A DNA stretch of 5,950 bases from Acidiferrobacteraceae bacterium (GCA_002731295.1 PCBE01000099.1:12301-18250); one strand, 5' to 3'; counted from the stretch's first letter, positions 1 through 5,950 are shown. Notes: generated by a model not told the origin, from the letters alone. Translations and numbers: made by a program.

Positions 1-417
1 GGCTGACGTCACGCTGTCCACGGCCGTGTCTGTTGCGCCTTGGGTGACCTGAACGTTACCCTGCAGCAGAATCTTGGTGCCGTCTTCATAGATCCAACCG
101 GAGTCACTGGAGGTTGTTCGTACCAAATTATTCTGGTCATACTGATTCAGCCGGGGGTCTTCCAATAGAGACCCTGGTGTTGAGGAATTATCTGGGAAAT
201 GCTTCAGATTCTTGCCGACCAGTACGTAGGCGATGCCATTGGTATCACGTCCCGTGGCCGTGAACTTATGAATGTAATAGTCCGGTTCTTGGCTGATAAT
301 CGGTGCATTTTGAAGTAATTTGGGTTTGAGAAAATTCATCTGAAGCCATAGGCTCAGTCCAAACATGACCACTATCGCGGCGACGAGCACTGCCTGTTCA
401 AGGTGTCGATCGGTCAT
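1..417 (-). CDS. lptC: LptC, LPS export bridge protein, N-terminal 139 residues (3' end outside window)
   Basis: LptC is the bitopic inner-membrane protein that takes lipopolysaccharide from the LptBFG ABC transporter and hands it to periplasmic LptA. The visible 139 residues show a short cytoplasmic N-terminus and one membrane helix at about residues 8-27. The start of the periplasmic beta-jellyroll follows, with family-typical stretches: PDYYIHKFTATG (45-56), HFPD (73-76), DPRL (87-90) and ILLQGNV (116-122). Full-length homologues are roughly 190 residues, so about a quarter is missing past the left edge. The ATG begins one base after the kdsD stop codon and I see no Shine-Dalgarno sequence before it, so translation is probably coupled to kdsD by re-initiation. 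lptA and lptB would be expected next, outside the window. The family assignment is by recalled motifs and synteny, which agree. Confidence 0.93.
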   Translation of the reverse strand, partial: MTDRHLEQAVLVAAIVVMFGLSLWLQMNFLKPKLLQNAPIISQEPDYYIHKFTATGRDTNGIAYVLVGKNLKHFPDNSSTPGSLLEDPRLNQYDQNNLVRTTSSDSGWIYEDGTKILLQGNVQVTQGATDTAVDSVTSA

Positions 418-418
418 T

Positions 419-1390
419 TCAGAATATGCCGGCGCGCATTAGGTCGAGTGCATTGAGTGCGCCAATCGGACGCTGTTCCGGATCTACCGCAAACAGTCCG
501 TTGATTGAGTGTTGACGCATGAGTTGGACGACTTCAGCGGCCAGCGTATCGGCGGTGGTTGACCGCGGGTCCGACACCATCACCTGGTCAATCATTGTGG
601 TTTGGACATCTATGGACTGATTTATGGAGCGCCGGACATCACCGTCAGTATATATACCGATCAAGTGGCCTTCAGCATTGACTATACCAGTCATGCCCAG
701 ACCTTTGGCCGACATCTCTTCCAGCGCTGTGGTGAGTTGACTGCCGGATGTAACCAGCGGCATGTCATCATGGGTGTGCATGACATCCCGAACGTAAATC
801 AATAAACGTCGTCCCAGGGTACCACCAGGGTGAGATCGCGCGAAGTCGTCGCGGCTGAATCCGCGGGATTTGAGTACGGCTACGGCCAGCGCATCTCCCA
901 TGCCCAGAGTGGCCGTAGTGCTGGCTGTGGGTGCCAGGTTGTGTGGGCATGCTTCCTTGTCGACACTGGTGTCGAGACATTCGACCGCCGTATTGCCCAG
1001 CGTAGACGCTGCCTGACCGGTCATGGCAATCAGGGGTATGCCCATGCGTTTAATGATGGGCAGTAGGGCCAGGATCTCAGGGGTTTCCCCGGAGTTCGAA
1101 ATGGCAATCACAAGGTCGCCCGGTGTGATCATCCCCAGGTCCCCGTGACTGGCTTCTCCGGGGTGGACAAAAAATGCCGGAGTACCCGTACTGGCTAGCG
1201 TTGCAGCTATTTTTCCGCCGATGTGGCCTGATTTCCCCATCCCAACCACTATGACGCGGCCTTCACAGGCCAGCAGCAGCTCGCATGCGCGGCTAAATCT
1301 GGCATCAAGCCGGTCGGCGAGTTGCCCCAATGCTCGGCTTTCCAGGGACAAGACCTCTCGGCCTTCACGAGTAAAATCGATTTTGTTCAT
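419..1390 (-). CDS. kdsD: D-arabinose-5-phosphate isomerase
   Basis: KdsD is a cytoplasmic enzyme that interconverts D-ribulose 5-phosphate and D-arabinose 5-phosphate, the first step towards KDO for the LPS inner core. The 323-residue protein has the full family architecture: an N-terminal SIS sugar-isomerase domain (about 35-175) and two C-terminal CBS domains (about 200-323). The SIS domain carries GMGKSGHIG (50-58), HPGEASHGDLGM (76-87), ISNSGE (97-102) and SHPGG (186-190). Lys53, Glu105, Glu146 and His187 line up with E. coli KdsD Lys59, Glu111, Glu152 and His193, the residues implicated in catalysis, so it should be active. The ATG at 1390-1388 is preceded by AAGG four bases upstream. 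The gene is the first of a leftward unit with lptC. Neither yrbG before it nor kdsC after it is present, although both are usual in enteric bacteria. Confidence 0.97.
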   Translation of the reverse strand: MNKIDFTREGREVLSLESRALGQLADRLDARFSRACELLLACEGRVIVVGMGKSGHIGGKIAATLASTGTPAFFVHPGEASHGDLGMITPGDLVIAISNSGETPEILALLPIIKRMGIPLIAMTGQAASTLGNTAVECLDTSVDKEACPHNLAPTASTTATLGMGDALAVAVLKSRGFSRDDFARSHPGGTLGRRLLIYVRDVMHTHDDMPLVTSGSQLTTALEEMSAKGLGMTGIVNAEGHLIGIYTDGDVRRSINQSIDVQTTMIDQVMVSDPRSTTADTLAAEVVQLMRQHSINGLFAVDPEQRPIGALNALDLMRAGIF

Positions 1391-1517
1391 GACGCCTTAA
1401 ATTGTGATTAAGCAGCCAGCAGCCGTGATCTGGGCTATTCTACTGGAATCATGCATTGTCAGTGCTCAGCGATACGGATCGTGATTCAGGCCAAACACTT
1501 ATCCGGCGCCTGGCTTG

Positions 1518-1537
1518 TTGGACTGTTAAAAGTCCAA
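1518..1537. promoter_or_regulatory. Perfect 7-bp dyad (TTGGACT-N6-AGTCCAA) in the divergent intergenic region
   Basis: TTGGACT and AGTCCAA form a perfect inverted repeat with a six-base centre (GTTAAA), about 48 bases before the transporter start and about 130 bases from the kdsD start. It could be an operator for a dimeric repressor or activator controlling one or both divergent genes, or an RNA hairpin in the transporter leader. There is no T-run after it, so it is unlikely to be a terminator. The dyad is seen directly; its function is inferred from position only. Confidence 0.4.
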
Positions 1538-1559
1538 ACGCAGGTCCGTTCAGCGGGAC

Positions 1560-1578
1560 GTTCGTTGCCGAACAGGGG
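1560..1578 (+). promoter_or_regulatory. Small hairpin abutting the ribosome binding site of the RND transporter gene
   Basis: GTTCG-TTGC-CGAAC (1560-1573) can fold into a five-base-pair stem with a four-base loop. It ends exactly where the only plausible Shine-Dalgarno sequence, AGGGG (1574-1578), begins. AGGGG lies six bases before the ATG at 1585 and three before the ATG at 1582, which favours 1585 as the start. The hairpin could affect ribosome access, but five base pairs is short and may be chance. Confidence 0.35.
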
Positions 1579-1584
1579 CTTATG

Positions 1585-4047
1585 ATGGACTTCCCGGTGC
1601 TGTATTCCAAAACAATACTCGGCCGGCCGTTCCTGATATTGGCGTTGCTGCTCGGTGTTCTCATCTTTTTCTCAGCTAATGTCAGCCATTTCCGTCTGGA
1701 TGCGTCTGCTGATTCTCTGCTGCTGGAGGGTGACGAAGACCTCCGAGTATTTAGGCAGATGTCTGAGCGATATCAAACACGCAGTTTCATCTTTGTTGCG
1801 TTTATTCCAAATCAGGATCTTTTTGCTCAGAGCACGCTCAATGTGATCAGTCAGATTAAGAATGAGATCACAGCGCTTGACGGCGTTGAATCGGTAGTCA
1901 CCCTGCTCGATGTTCCATTGCTGAAGCAGCACAAGGGATCTTTATCAGAGATAGCCAGTGGTTACCGAACCTTGGAGAGTCCACTGGTCGACACAGATAA
2001 GGCAAGAGACGAACTGATTGTCAGCCCTATATTCAGCGATCTGCTGATCAGCGCGGACGGCAAAACGACTGCACTGCAGGTCAACCTGGCAGAAAACACG
2101 CAGTTAATCGCGTTACAAGCCGAGCGTGACCAGCTACTGTTGCGAAGCCAGCAAGCCAACGTCACAGTCAGCACAAAGCAATCGCTCGACCGCGTTGAGC
2201 AGGCATACGCCTTGGCAAAAGATCACGCCGATCAGCATAACCACCAGCTGATCGGACAACTTCGCGGCGTCATGGATCAGCACCGAGATCATGGGCAACT
2301 GGTGTTAGGCGGCGTGCCAATGGTGGCCGACGACATGATTACCTTCATAAGGAACGATCTGTTGGTTTTTGGTTGTGGTGTCTTTTTGTTTCTGGTTTTG
2401 ATTCTGAGTCTGATCTTTCGCCAGCCACGCTGGGTGTTGTTGCCGTTGATCAGTTGTGCCTATGCCGGTCTGACAATGGTAGGACTTCTGGGGTTCATGG
2501 ACTGGCCGGTCACAGTGATTTCGTCAAACTTCGTTGCTCTGATGCTGATCATCACCATGTCTATGACAGTCCATCTGATTGTTCGATATCGGCAACTCGA
2601 GCGGGATGAACCAGGCTGGTCGCAGCAGGAGTTGGTGTTTCAAACGACGCGAAAAATGTTCTGGCCCTGTCTCTACACTGCGTTGACCACAATCATTGCC
2701 TTTGGATCGCTGGTATTCAGTGATATCAAGCCGGTAATTGATTTTGGCTGGATGATGTCTTTGGGCCTTGGCGTTACTTTCCTGACCTGTTTTCTGTTGT
2801 TCCCCGTCATGTTGGTGTTGCTTGGACACGCGTCACGAGCTCAAATACGAACCGCCCGGCCGTTCCATCTTACGTTGGGGTTGGCCAGGCTGACCGAGCA
2901 TCATGGCAGGTGGATACTGCTGTTGGCTGTCGTGCTGATTGGTTTGAGTTTTATCGGCATGATGCGCCTTGAAGTGGAAAACAGTTTTGTAAACTACTTT
3001 GGCAAGGACACTGAAATTCATCGTGGCCTGCGGGTCATCGACGAACAGCTTGGCGGTACTACGCCGTTGGACATCCTGATTCGGTTTCCTGAAGCCGAAA
3101 GCTCGCTGGCATTAGACGAGGAAGATGAAGAACTTAAGTTACTGTTGGGTACGACGGATATCGGCACTGATCAAGACTACTGGTTCACCCCGGACAAGAT
3201 AGAACTTGTCAAAAAGGCCCACGACTACATCGGGACAGTCTACGGGATCGGAAAGGTGATGTCGGTGGCGTCGCTCGTTCGTGTGGGCGAACAGATCAAC
3301 AAAGGACCATTTGATGCGTTTGAACTTGCGATTGTGTACAAGCGAATGCCCCAGGATCTAAAGTCGACACTGGTAGACCCCTTCATTTCAGTTGCAGACA
3401 ACGAAGCCAGAATCAGTGTCAGAGTCAAGGATTCGCTTGCCGATCTTCGTCGCGATGAGTTGCTTAAACAGTTGCGAGTCGGGCTTGTTCAGGATGTGGG
3501 ACTAGCCGAGGATCGTCTGCAGATTACCGGACTGCTTGTGCTATACAACAATATGCTGCAGAGCCTGTTCAAATCACAGATTGAAGCACTGGGTGTCGTG
3601 ATGCTGGGCATTGCAATTATGTTGCTCATACTTTTTCGATCTTGGGCACTGGCCATCATCGGAATCATCCCCAATCTGCTGGCCGCTGTGTCGATTCTGG
3701 GTCTAATGGGGTTGATCGGAATTCCACTGGATATGATGACCATCACAATTGCCTCGATTACAATTGGTGTTGCTGTCGACAACAGCATTCATTATCTGTA
3801 CCGGTTCAGAGAAGAGTTTCGACATCACCGAGACTACATGATAACGCTACGCAACTGCCACGCCAGCATTGGTAATGCAATCTCGTATACCGCCATAACG
3901 ATCATTGCGGGGTTCTCTATATTGACACTGTCGAATTTTGTACCGACCATTCATTTTGGCATGCTGACCGCATTGGCGATGTTAATTGCGCTGCTGGCAT
4001 CCTTGACGTTGTTGCCTAAATTGCTCCTGATCTTTAAACCATTGTGA
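1585..4047 (+). CDS. RND/MMPL-superfamily inner-membrane transporter, probable lipid transporter (HpnN-like)
   Basis: This 820-residue protein has the classic RND layout: helix 1 (about 11-31), a large periplasmic domain (32-255), helices 2-6 (about 257-413), helix 7 (442-460), a second periplasmic domain (461-665) and helices 8-12 (667-812). Helix 10 carries GVAVDNSIHYLYRFREE (728-744), whose Asp732 fits the proton-relay position of the family. The matching helix 4 segment (ITMSMTVHLIVRYRQLE, 323-339) lacks an acidic residue. The second periplasmic domain has an acidic patch (511-516) and GKVMSVASL (556-564). It belongs with the MMPL/HpnN-type permeases (COG1033-like) rather than AcrB-type drug pumps: it is shorter and no membrane-fusion gene is adjacent. 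The partner is the mlaC gene ten bases downstream, so the inferred substrate is phospholipid or another membrane lipid. The frame stays open back to a TTG at 1456, but the ATG at 1585 (or 1582) has the better ribosome site and gives the normal short N-terminus. Substrate and direction are not shown by sequence. Confidence 0.9.
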   Translation: MDFPVLYSKTILGRPFLILALLLGVLIFFSANVSHFRLDASADSLLLEGDEDLRVFRQMSERYQTRSFIFVAFIPNQDLFAQSTLNVISQIKNEITALDGVESVVTLLDVPLLKQHKGSLSEIASGYRTLESPLVDTDKARDELIVSPIFSDLLISADGKTTALQVNLAENTQLIALQAERDQLLLRSQQANVTVSTKQSLDRVEQAYALAKDHADQHNHQLIGQLRGVMDQHRDHGQLVLGGVPMVADDMITFIRNDLLVFGCGVFLFLVLILSLIFRQPRWVLLPLISCAYAGLTMVGLLGFMDWPVTVISSNFVALMLIITMSMTVHLIVRYRQLERDEPGWSQQELVFQTTRKMFWPCLYTALTTIIAFGSLVFSDIKPVIDFGWMMSLGLGVTFLTCFLLFPVMLVLLGHASRAQIRTARPFHLTLGLARLTEHHGRWILLLAVVLIGLSFIGMMRLEVENSFVNYFGKDTEIHRGLRVIDEQLGGTTPLDILIRFPEAESSLALDEEDEELKLLLGTTDIGTDQDYWFTPDKIELVKKAHDYIGTVYGIGKVMSVASLVRVGEQINKGPFDAFELAIVYKRMPQDLKSTLVDPFISVADNEARISVRVKDSLADLRRDELLKQLRVGLVQDVGLAEDRLQITGLLVLYNNMLQSLFKSQIEALGVVMLGIAIMLLILFRSWALAIIGIIPNLLAAVSILGLMGLIGIPLDMMTITIASITIGVAVDNSIHYLYRFREEFRHHRDYMITLRNCHASIGNAISYTAITIIAGFSILTLSNFVPTIHFGMLTALAMLIALLASLTLLPKLLLIFKPL

Positions 4048-4061
4048 GTCGACAATTGTGA
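4041..4061 (+). repeat. Direct repeat ATTGTGA spanning the transporter stop and the mlaC start
   Basis: ATTGTGA occurs at 4041-4047 and again at 4055-4061, 14 bases apart. The first copy contains the transporter's TGA stop and the second contains the GTG proposed as the mlaC start. The arms ATTGT and ACAAT also make a small inverted repeat around GAGTCG. This may be a remnant of a tiny duplication or coincidence. No function is claimed. Confidence 0.35.
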
Positions 4062-4705
4062 CTGCTCAGCTGCTACGTCTTCACGACCGCCTTGGAATGC
4101 GTGTACTTGGGATCGTGTTGTCAGCTGTAATGTTATTTGTGGCAGCGCAGCCCGCTCGAGCAGACCAACGACCCCACACGATACTGCATGAAACGGTGGA
4201 ACAGTTATTGGCTGAGCTCGACAGTAACCGGTCGACACTGGCAGCCGACAAGTGCCAGCTTTATTCCCTGGTAAATCGTCTTGTCTTGCCACAATTTGCG
4301 GTCGACAAGATCAGTCGACTCATACTGGGCGCACATTTCAAGGCAGCCAGCCCAGATCTGCGAAATCGTTTCACCCGTACTTTTATGGACCTGATGATCA
4401 GAACCTATGCCACTGCCATGTTCGAATACACCGGCCAGGAAGAAATCGAATACCTGCCCTTTGTTCTCGATGAGTCAGCCCGGACTGCCTTGGTACAGAC
4501 CCGGGTTCGGCTTCCCGGACAGGCGCCAGTGCCAGTCGATTATGCTTTCTTGCGTAGTGTGGACGGCCGCTGGCAGATTTACGATGTCAGGCTTGACGGT
4601 ATCAGCTTGGTGTTGAGTTATCGCCGCAGCTACGACCAGATCATCCGATCCAAAGGGCTCGAGGCCCTCGTCCATGCGTTGGAGACACAGGACACGGACT
4701 GCTGA
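4058..4705 (+). CDS. mlaC: MlaC/Ttg2D-family periplasmic lipid-binding protein
   Basis: MlaC-family proteins are soluble periplasmic carriers that shuttle phospholipid between the outer-membrane MlaA complex and the inner-membrane MlaFEDB transporter. HpnM of hopanoid clusters is in the same family. The 215-residue product begins with a signal peptide: a basic N-region, hydrophobic VLGIVLSAVMLFVAA (16-30) and a likely cut after Ala-Arg-Ala (33-35). The mature part shows the family signatures RLVLPQFAVDKISRLILG (74-91), RTYATAMFEYTG (115-126), VPVDYAF (158-164) and WQIYDVRLDGISLV (172-185). Cys66 and the last residue Cys215 are the only cysteines and could in principle form a disulfide. The GTG at 4058 sits ten bases after the transporter stop; an in-frame ATG at 4097 gives a more typical signal peptide and is an alternative start. 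Close spacing implies one transcript with the RND gene. No mlaF, mlaE, mlaD or mlaB is present nearby. Confidence 0.93.
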   Translation: MTAQLLRLHDRLGMRVLGIVLSAVMLFVAAQPARADQRPHTILHETVEQLLAELDSNRSTLAADKCQLYSLVNRLVLPQFAVDKISRLILGAHFKAASPDLRNRFTRTFMDLMIRTYATAMFEYTGQEEIEYLPFVLDESARTALVQTRVRLPGQAPVPVDYAFLRSVDGRWQIYDVRLDGISLVLSYRRSYDQIIRSKGLEALVHALETQDTDC

Positions 4706-4714
4706 GGGCCTTTG

Positions 4715-4735
4715 CCGAAGTGGTTTGCGCTTCGG
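4715..4735 (+). terminator. Hairpin after mlaC, weak terminator candidate
   Basis: CCGAAGTG (4715-4722) pairs with CGCTTCGG (4728-4735) over eight base pairs, one of them T-G, with a five-base loop. It starts nine bases after the mlaC stop. The following bases (TAGTGTTGTC) are not a T-run, so it is not a convincing intrinsic terminator and may be only an RNA-stabilising hairpin. The rest of the gap to the BolA gene (4736-4875) contains two CTTTTTG copies 15 bases apart (4775-4781, 4790-4796) and a TATATT (4807-4812) that resembles a -10 box but has no good -35 at 16-18 bases. I see no gene or mlaB remnant there. Confidence 0.3.
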
Positions 4736-4875
4736 TAGTGTTGTCATCAGTTCGGTGGGGAGTCGAATCGCTTACTTTTTGTAGGTTTCCTTTTTGGGCC
4801 TATCGATATATTCTTGAGATCGTATCGGGATTTAATGTCCTGGTGCGGGGACGATCGCAATAAAATTTTCGAATT

Positions 4876-5097
4876 ATGCCAACACCTGAAGACATCAAGG
4901 GCTGGATCGAGCAGAATCTGCCAGGGTCGCAGGTCGAGATCTCAGGTGACGGTCGACATTTTGAGGCGGTCGTGGTTTACGCCGGGTTTGAAGGGAAAAG
5001 CCGTGTTCAGCAGCAGCAGATGGTGTATGGGGCGCTAGGAGACAAGATGGACGAAGAGATTCATGCGCTGTCGATGCGAACGGTGACACCACAGTAA
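4876..5097 (+). CDS. ibaG: BolA-family protein, IbaG type
   Basis: BolA-family proteins bind CGFS glutaredoxins and share a [2Fe-2S] cluster with them, acting in iron-sulfur trafficking and sensing; IbaG is the member encoded beside murA in E. coli. The 73-residue product carries the family core: VEISGDGRHFEAVVV (20-34), FEGKSRVQQQQMVYGAL (38-54) and IHALSMRTVTP (62-72). His63 in the IHALS motif is the invariant C-terminal histidine implicated in cluster binding. It is somewhat shorter than E. coli IbaG (about 84-89 residues), ending just after the TP of the usual TPxEW tail, with an intact core. The ATG at 4876 lacks a recognisable Shine-Dalgarno sequence; the leader is AT-rich (TAAAATTTTC). 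The next gene is grxD, its expected physical partner, 51 bases on. Confidence 0.92.
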   Translation: MPTPEDIKGWIEQNLPGSQVEISGDGRHFEAVVVYAGFEGKSRVQQQQMVYGALGDKMDEEIHALSMRTVTPQ

Positions 5098-5148
5098 CGC
5101 TTGAGCCGACGGGTTTTATCAACGAGCAGGTAAGCAAAGGGGACGCTA

Positions 5149-5463
5149 ATGAACGTGCAGGAACAAATCAAAAATATTGTCGAGGAAAACAGTGTCATGC
5201 TGTTTATGAAGGGAAGTCCCGACTTTCCCCAGTGTGGTTTTTCCGGCAGGCTTGTGCAGATTCTGCAGGCGTGCGGGGCGCAATTCGCCTCAGCCGACGT
5301 ACTTTCAGATGACCAAATTCGCCAGGGAATTAAGGATTTTTCGAACTGGCCGACTATCCCGCAACTCTATATCAACGGAGAATTTGTGGGCGGCAGTGAT
5401 ATCGTGACAGAAATGTATGAAAGTGGTGAACTTCAGGCCAAACTGGAGACAGTCGCAAACTGA
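5149..5463 (+). CDS. grxD: Monothiol glutaredoxin GrxD (Grx4 type)
   Basis: GrxD is a cytoplasmic CGFS-type glutaredoxin that carries a glutathione-ligated [2Fe-2S] cluster as a homodimer or as a heterodimer with BolA proteins. It works in cluster transfer rather than as a strong disulfide reductase. The 104-residue length is normal. Lys21 and the active-site motif Cys29-Gly-Phe-Ser32 are present, followed by the glutathione-binding WPTIPQLY (67-74, with the cis-proline Pro71) and GGSD (81-84), where many homologues have GGCD. The C-terminal helix MYESGELQ is typical. The ATG is preceded by a good ribosome site, AAGGGGA (5137-5143), five bases upstream. It is the last gene before a strong terminator, so it probably ends the transcript containing the BolA gene. 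Confidence 0.97.
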   Translation: MNVQEQIKNIVEENSVMLFMKGSPDFPQCGFSGRLVQILQACGAQFASADVLSDDQIRQGIKDFSNWPTIPQLYINGEFVGGSDIVTEMYESGELQAKLETVAN

Positions 5464-5491
5464 CAGCCCGGGGTTGAGTCGGTGAGTTAAT

Positions 5492-5518
5492 AAAGGCGCC
5501 TGCGGGCGCCTTTTGCTT
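5492..5518 (+). terminator. Intrinsic terminator after grxD
   Basis: AAAGGCGCC (5492-5500) and GGCGCCTTT (5505-5513) form a perfect nine-base-pair stem with a TGCG loop, followed by a T-rich tail (TTTTGCTT including stem bases). It lies 28 bases after the grxD stop. It should end the rightward transcript and separate murA, which would then need its own promoter in 5519-5603. Confidence 0.9.
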
Positions 5519-5541
5519 GATTGTGGTCGGAACAACTGGAC

Positions 5542-5592
5542 AGGCGTAACCACTCGAACCAGAATCAACGGAAGGCGTAAACAGCACTCAAA
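5542..5592 (+). repeat. Imperfect direct repeat in the murA leader
   Basis: AGGCGTAA is repeated exactly at 5542-5549 and 5573-5580, and each copy is followed by CACTC (5551-5555 and 5585-5589, the second after a three-base insertion). The period is 31 bases, close to three helical turns, between the grxD terminator and murA. Tandem regulator sites are one reading; chance is another. No clear -35/-10 pair was recognised in this leader. Confidence 0.3.
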
Positions 5593-5603
5593 TGTTTTAG
5601 CAC

Positions 5604-5950
5604 GTGGACAAACTTCTGATCAGTGGCGGCATTCCGCTAGAGGGTGAGATTCGAATCTCAGGCGCAAAGAATGCAGCGCTACCGGTTCTCATTGCGTCGC
5701 TGCTGACTGATCAGAATTTGGTTGTTAGCAATGTGCCACATCTACAGGACGTCACGACAACACTGGAACTGCTCGGTCACCTTGGGGTACGAATTGAGGT
5801 CGACGATAAGCTGGCGATAGACGTTAATGCGGCTGAATTGACCAGTCATCGGGCGCCTTATGAGCTGGTCAGAACAATGCGTGCCTCCGTTTTAGTTCTG
5901 GGGCCGCTGCTAACGCGCTTCGGTGAAGCCGAGGTGTCGCTCCCCGGTGG
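5604..5950 (+). CDS. murA: UDP-N-acetylglucosamine 1-carboxyvinyltransferase MurA, N-terminal 115 residues (3' end outside window)
   Basis: MurA transfers enolpyruvate from phosphoenolpyruvate to UDP-GlcNAc, the first committed step of peptidoglycan synthesis in the cytoplasm. It is the fosfomycin target. The visible 115 residues match the family start: the [21 protein letters not shown] segment carries Lys22 and Asn23, which bind substrate, and [21 protein letters not shown] (87-107) and VSLPG (111-115) follow. The fosfomycin-reactive Cys (Cys115 in E. coli) would fall about two residues past the window edge, so its presence cannot be judged. The GTG start is almost forced: an in-frame TAG lies only two codons upstream (5598-5600) and the next ATG is at codon 92. 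There is no convincing Shine-Dalgarno sequence close to it. The full protein is usually about 420 residues. Confidence 0.97.
   Translation, partial: MDKLLISGGIPLEGEIRISGAKNAALPVLIASLLTDQNLVVSNVPHLQDVTTTLELLGHLGVRIEVDDKLAIDVNAAELTSHRAPYELVRTMRASVLVLGPLLTRFGEAEVSLPG

Noticed and set aside
602..1066. Plus-strand and alternative minus-strand open frames inside kdsD
   Set aside because: They overlap a clearly real kdsD in other frames, have no ribosome sites and no recognisable family sequence.
1437..1462. Possible kdsD promoter on the minus strand (TAGAAT with CTGACA upstream)
   Set aside because: Each box matches five of six consensus bases, but they are only 14 bases apart, too short for a sigma-70 promoter, and no better -35 was found at 16-18 bases.
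1456..1584. N-terminal extension of the RND protein from a TTG start
   Set aside because: The frame is open, but the 43 extra residues are polar with no family resemblance, TTG is a poor start, the region holds the dyad and hairpin, and ATG 1585 has AGGGG at good spacing.
3094..3183. Acidic stretch in the second periplasmic domain of the RND protein as an insertion or calcium site
   Set aside because: As far as I recall, acidic segments before a YWFT-like motif are common in this permease family, so it is not clearly unusual here.
2373..3875. Additional open frames on both strands inside the RND gene
   Set aside because: They are shadows of a long, well-supported coding frame, with low-complexity, unrecognisable products.
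4706..4875. Possible mlaB (STAS) gene or remnant between mlaC and the BolA gene
   Set aside because: The gap is only 170 bases, no coding frame with STAS-like sequence is visible, and mlaB needs about 300 bases.

Overview
The window looks like a chromosomal segment of a Gammaproteobacterium. It shows the cell-envelope neighbourhood known from E. coli and Pseudomonas, where a kdsD/lpt cluster is transcribed away from an mla-ibaG-murA cluster. No organism can be named from the sequence alone. Base composition looks roughly balanced by eye. I see no insertion sequence, integrase, CRISPR array, tRNA or rRNA.

Leftward arm (minus strand, 1-1390): kdsD (arabinose-5-phosphate isomerase for KDO synthesis) is followed after one base by lptC (inner-membrane anchor of the LPS export bridge), which runs off the left edge. 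The usual kdsC between them is absent. A 194-base divergent region (1391-1584) separates this arm from the rightward genes. It holds a 20-base dyad and a small hairpin directly before the ribosome binding site of the next gene.

Rightward arm (plus strand, 1585-5950): an 820-residue, 12-helix RND/MMPL-type transporter, then a periplasmic MlaC-type lipid carrier ten bases later, a 170-base gap, a small BolA/IbaG protein, the CGFS monothiol glutaredoxin GrxD, a strong intrinsic terminator, and the start of murA, cut by the right edge.

The genes fit an envelope theme: KDO and LPS export on the left, a probable lipid-trafficking pair in the middle, an iron-sulfur carrier pair, and peptidoglycan precursor synthesis on the right. 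The most interesting point is that mlaF, mlaE, mlaD and mlaB are missing. A single RND permease sits where the ABC/MCE importer normally stands, next to a retained mlaC. This pairing resembles HpnM/HpnN of hopanoid clusters and suggests a differently powered lipid transport route between the two membranes.
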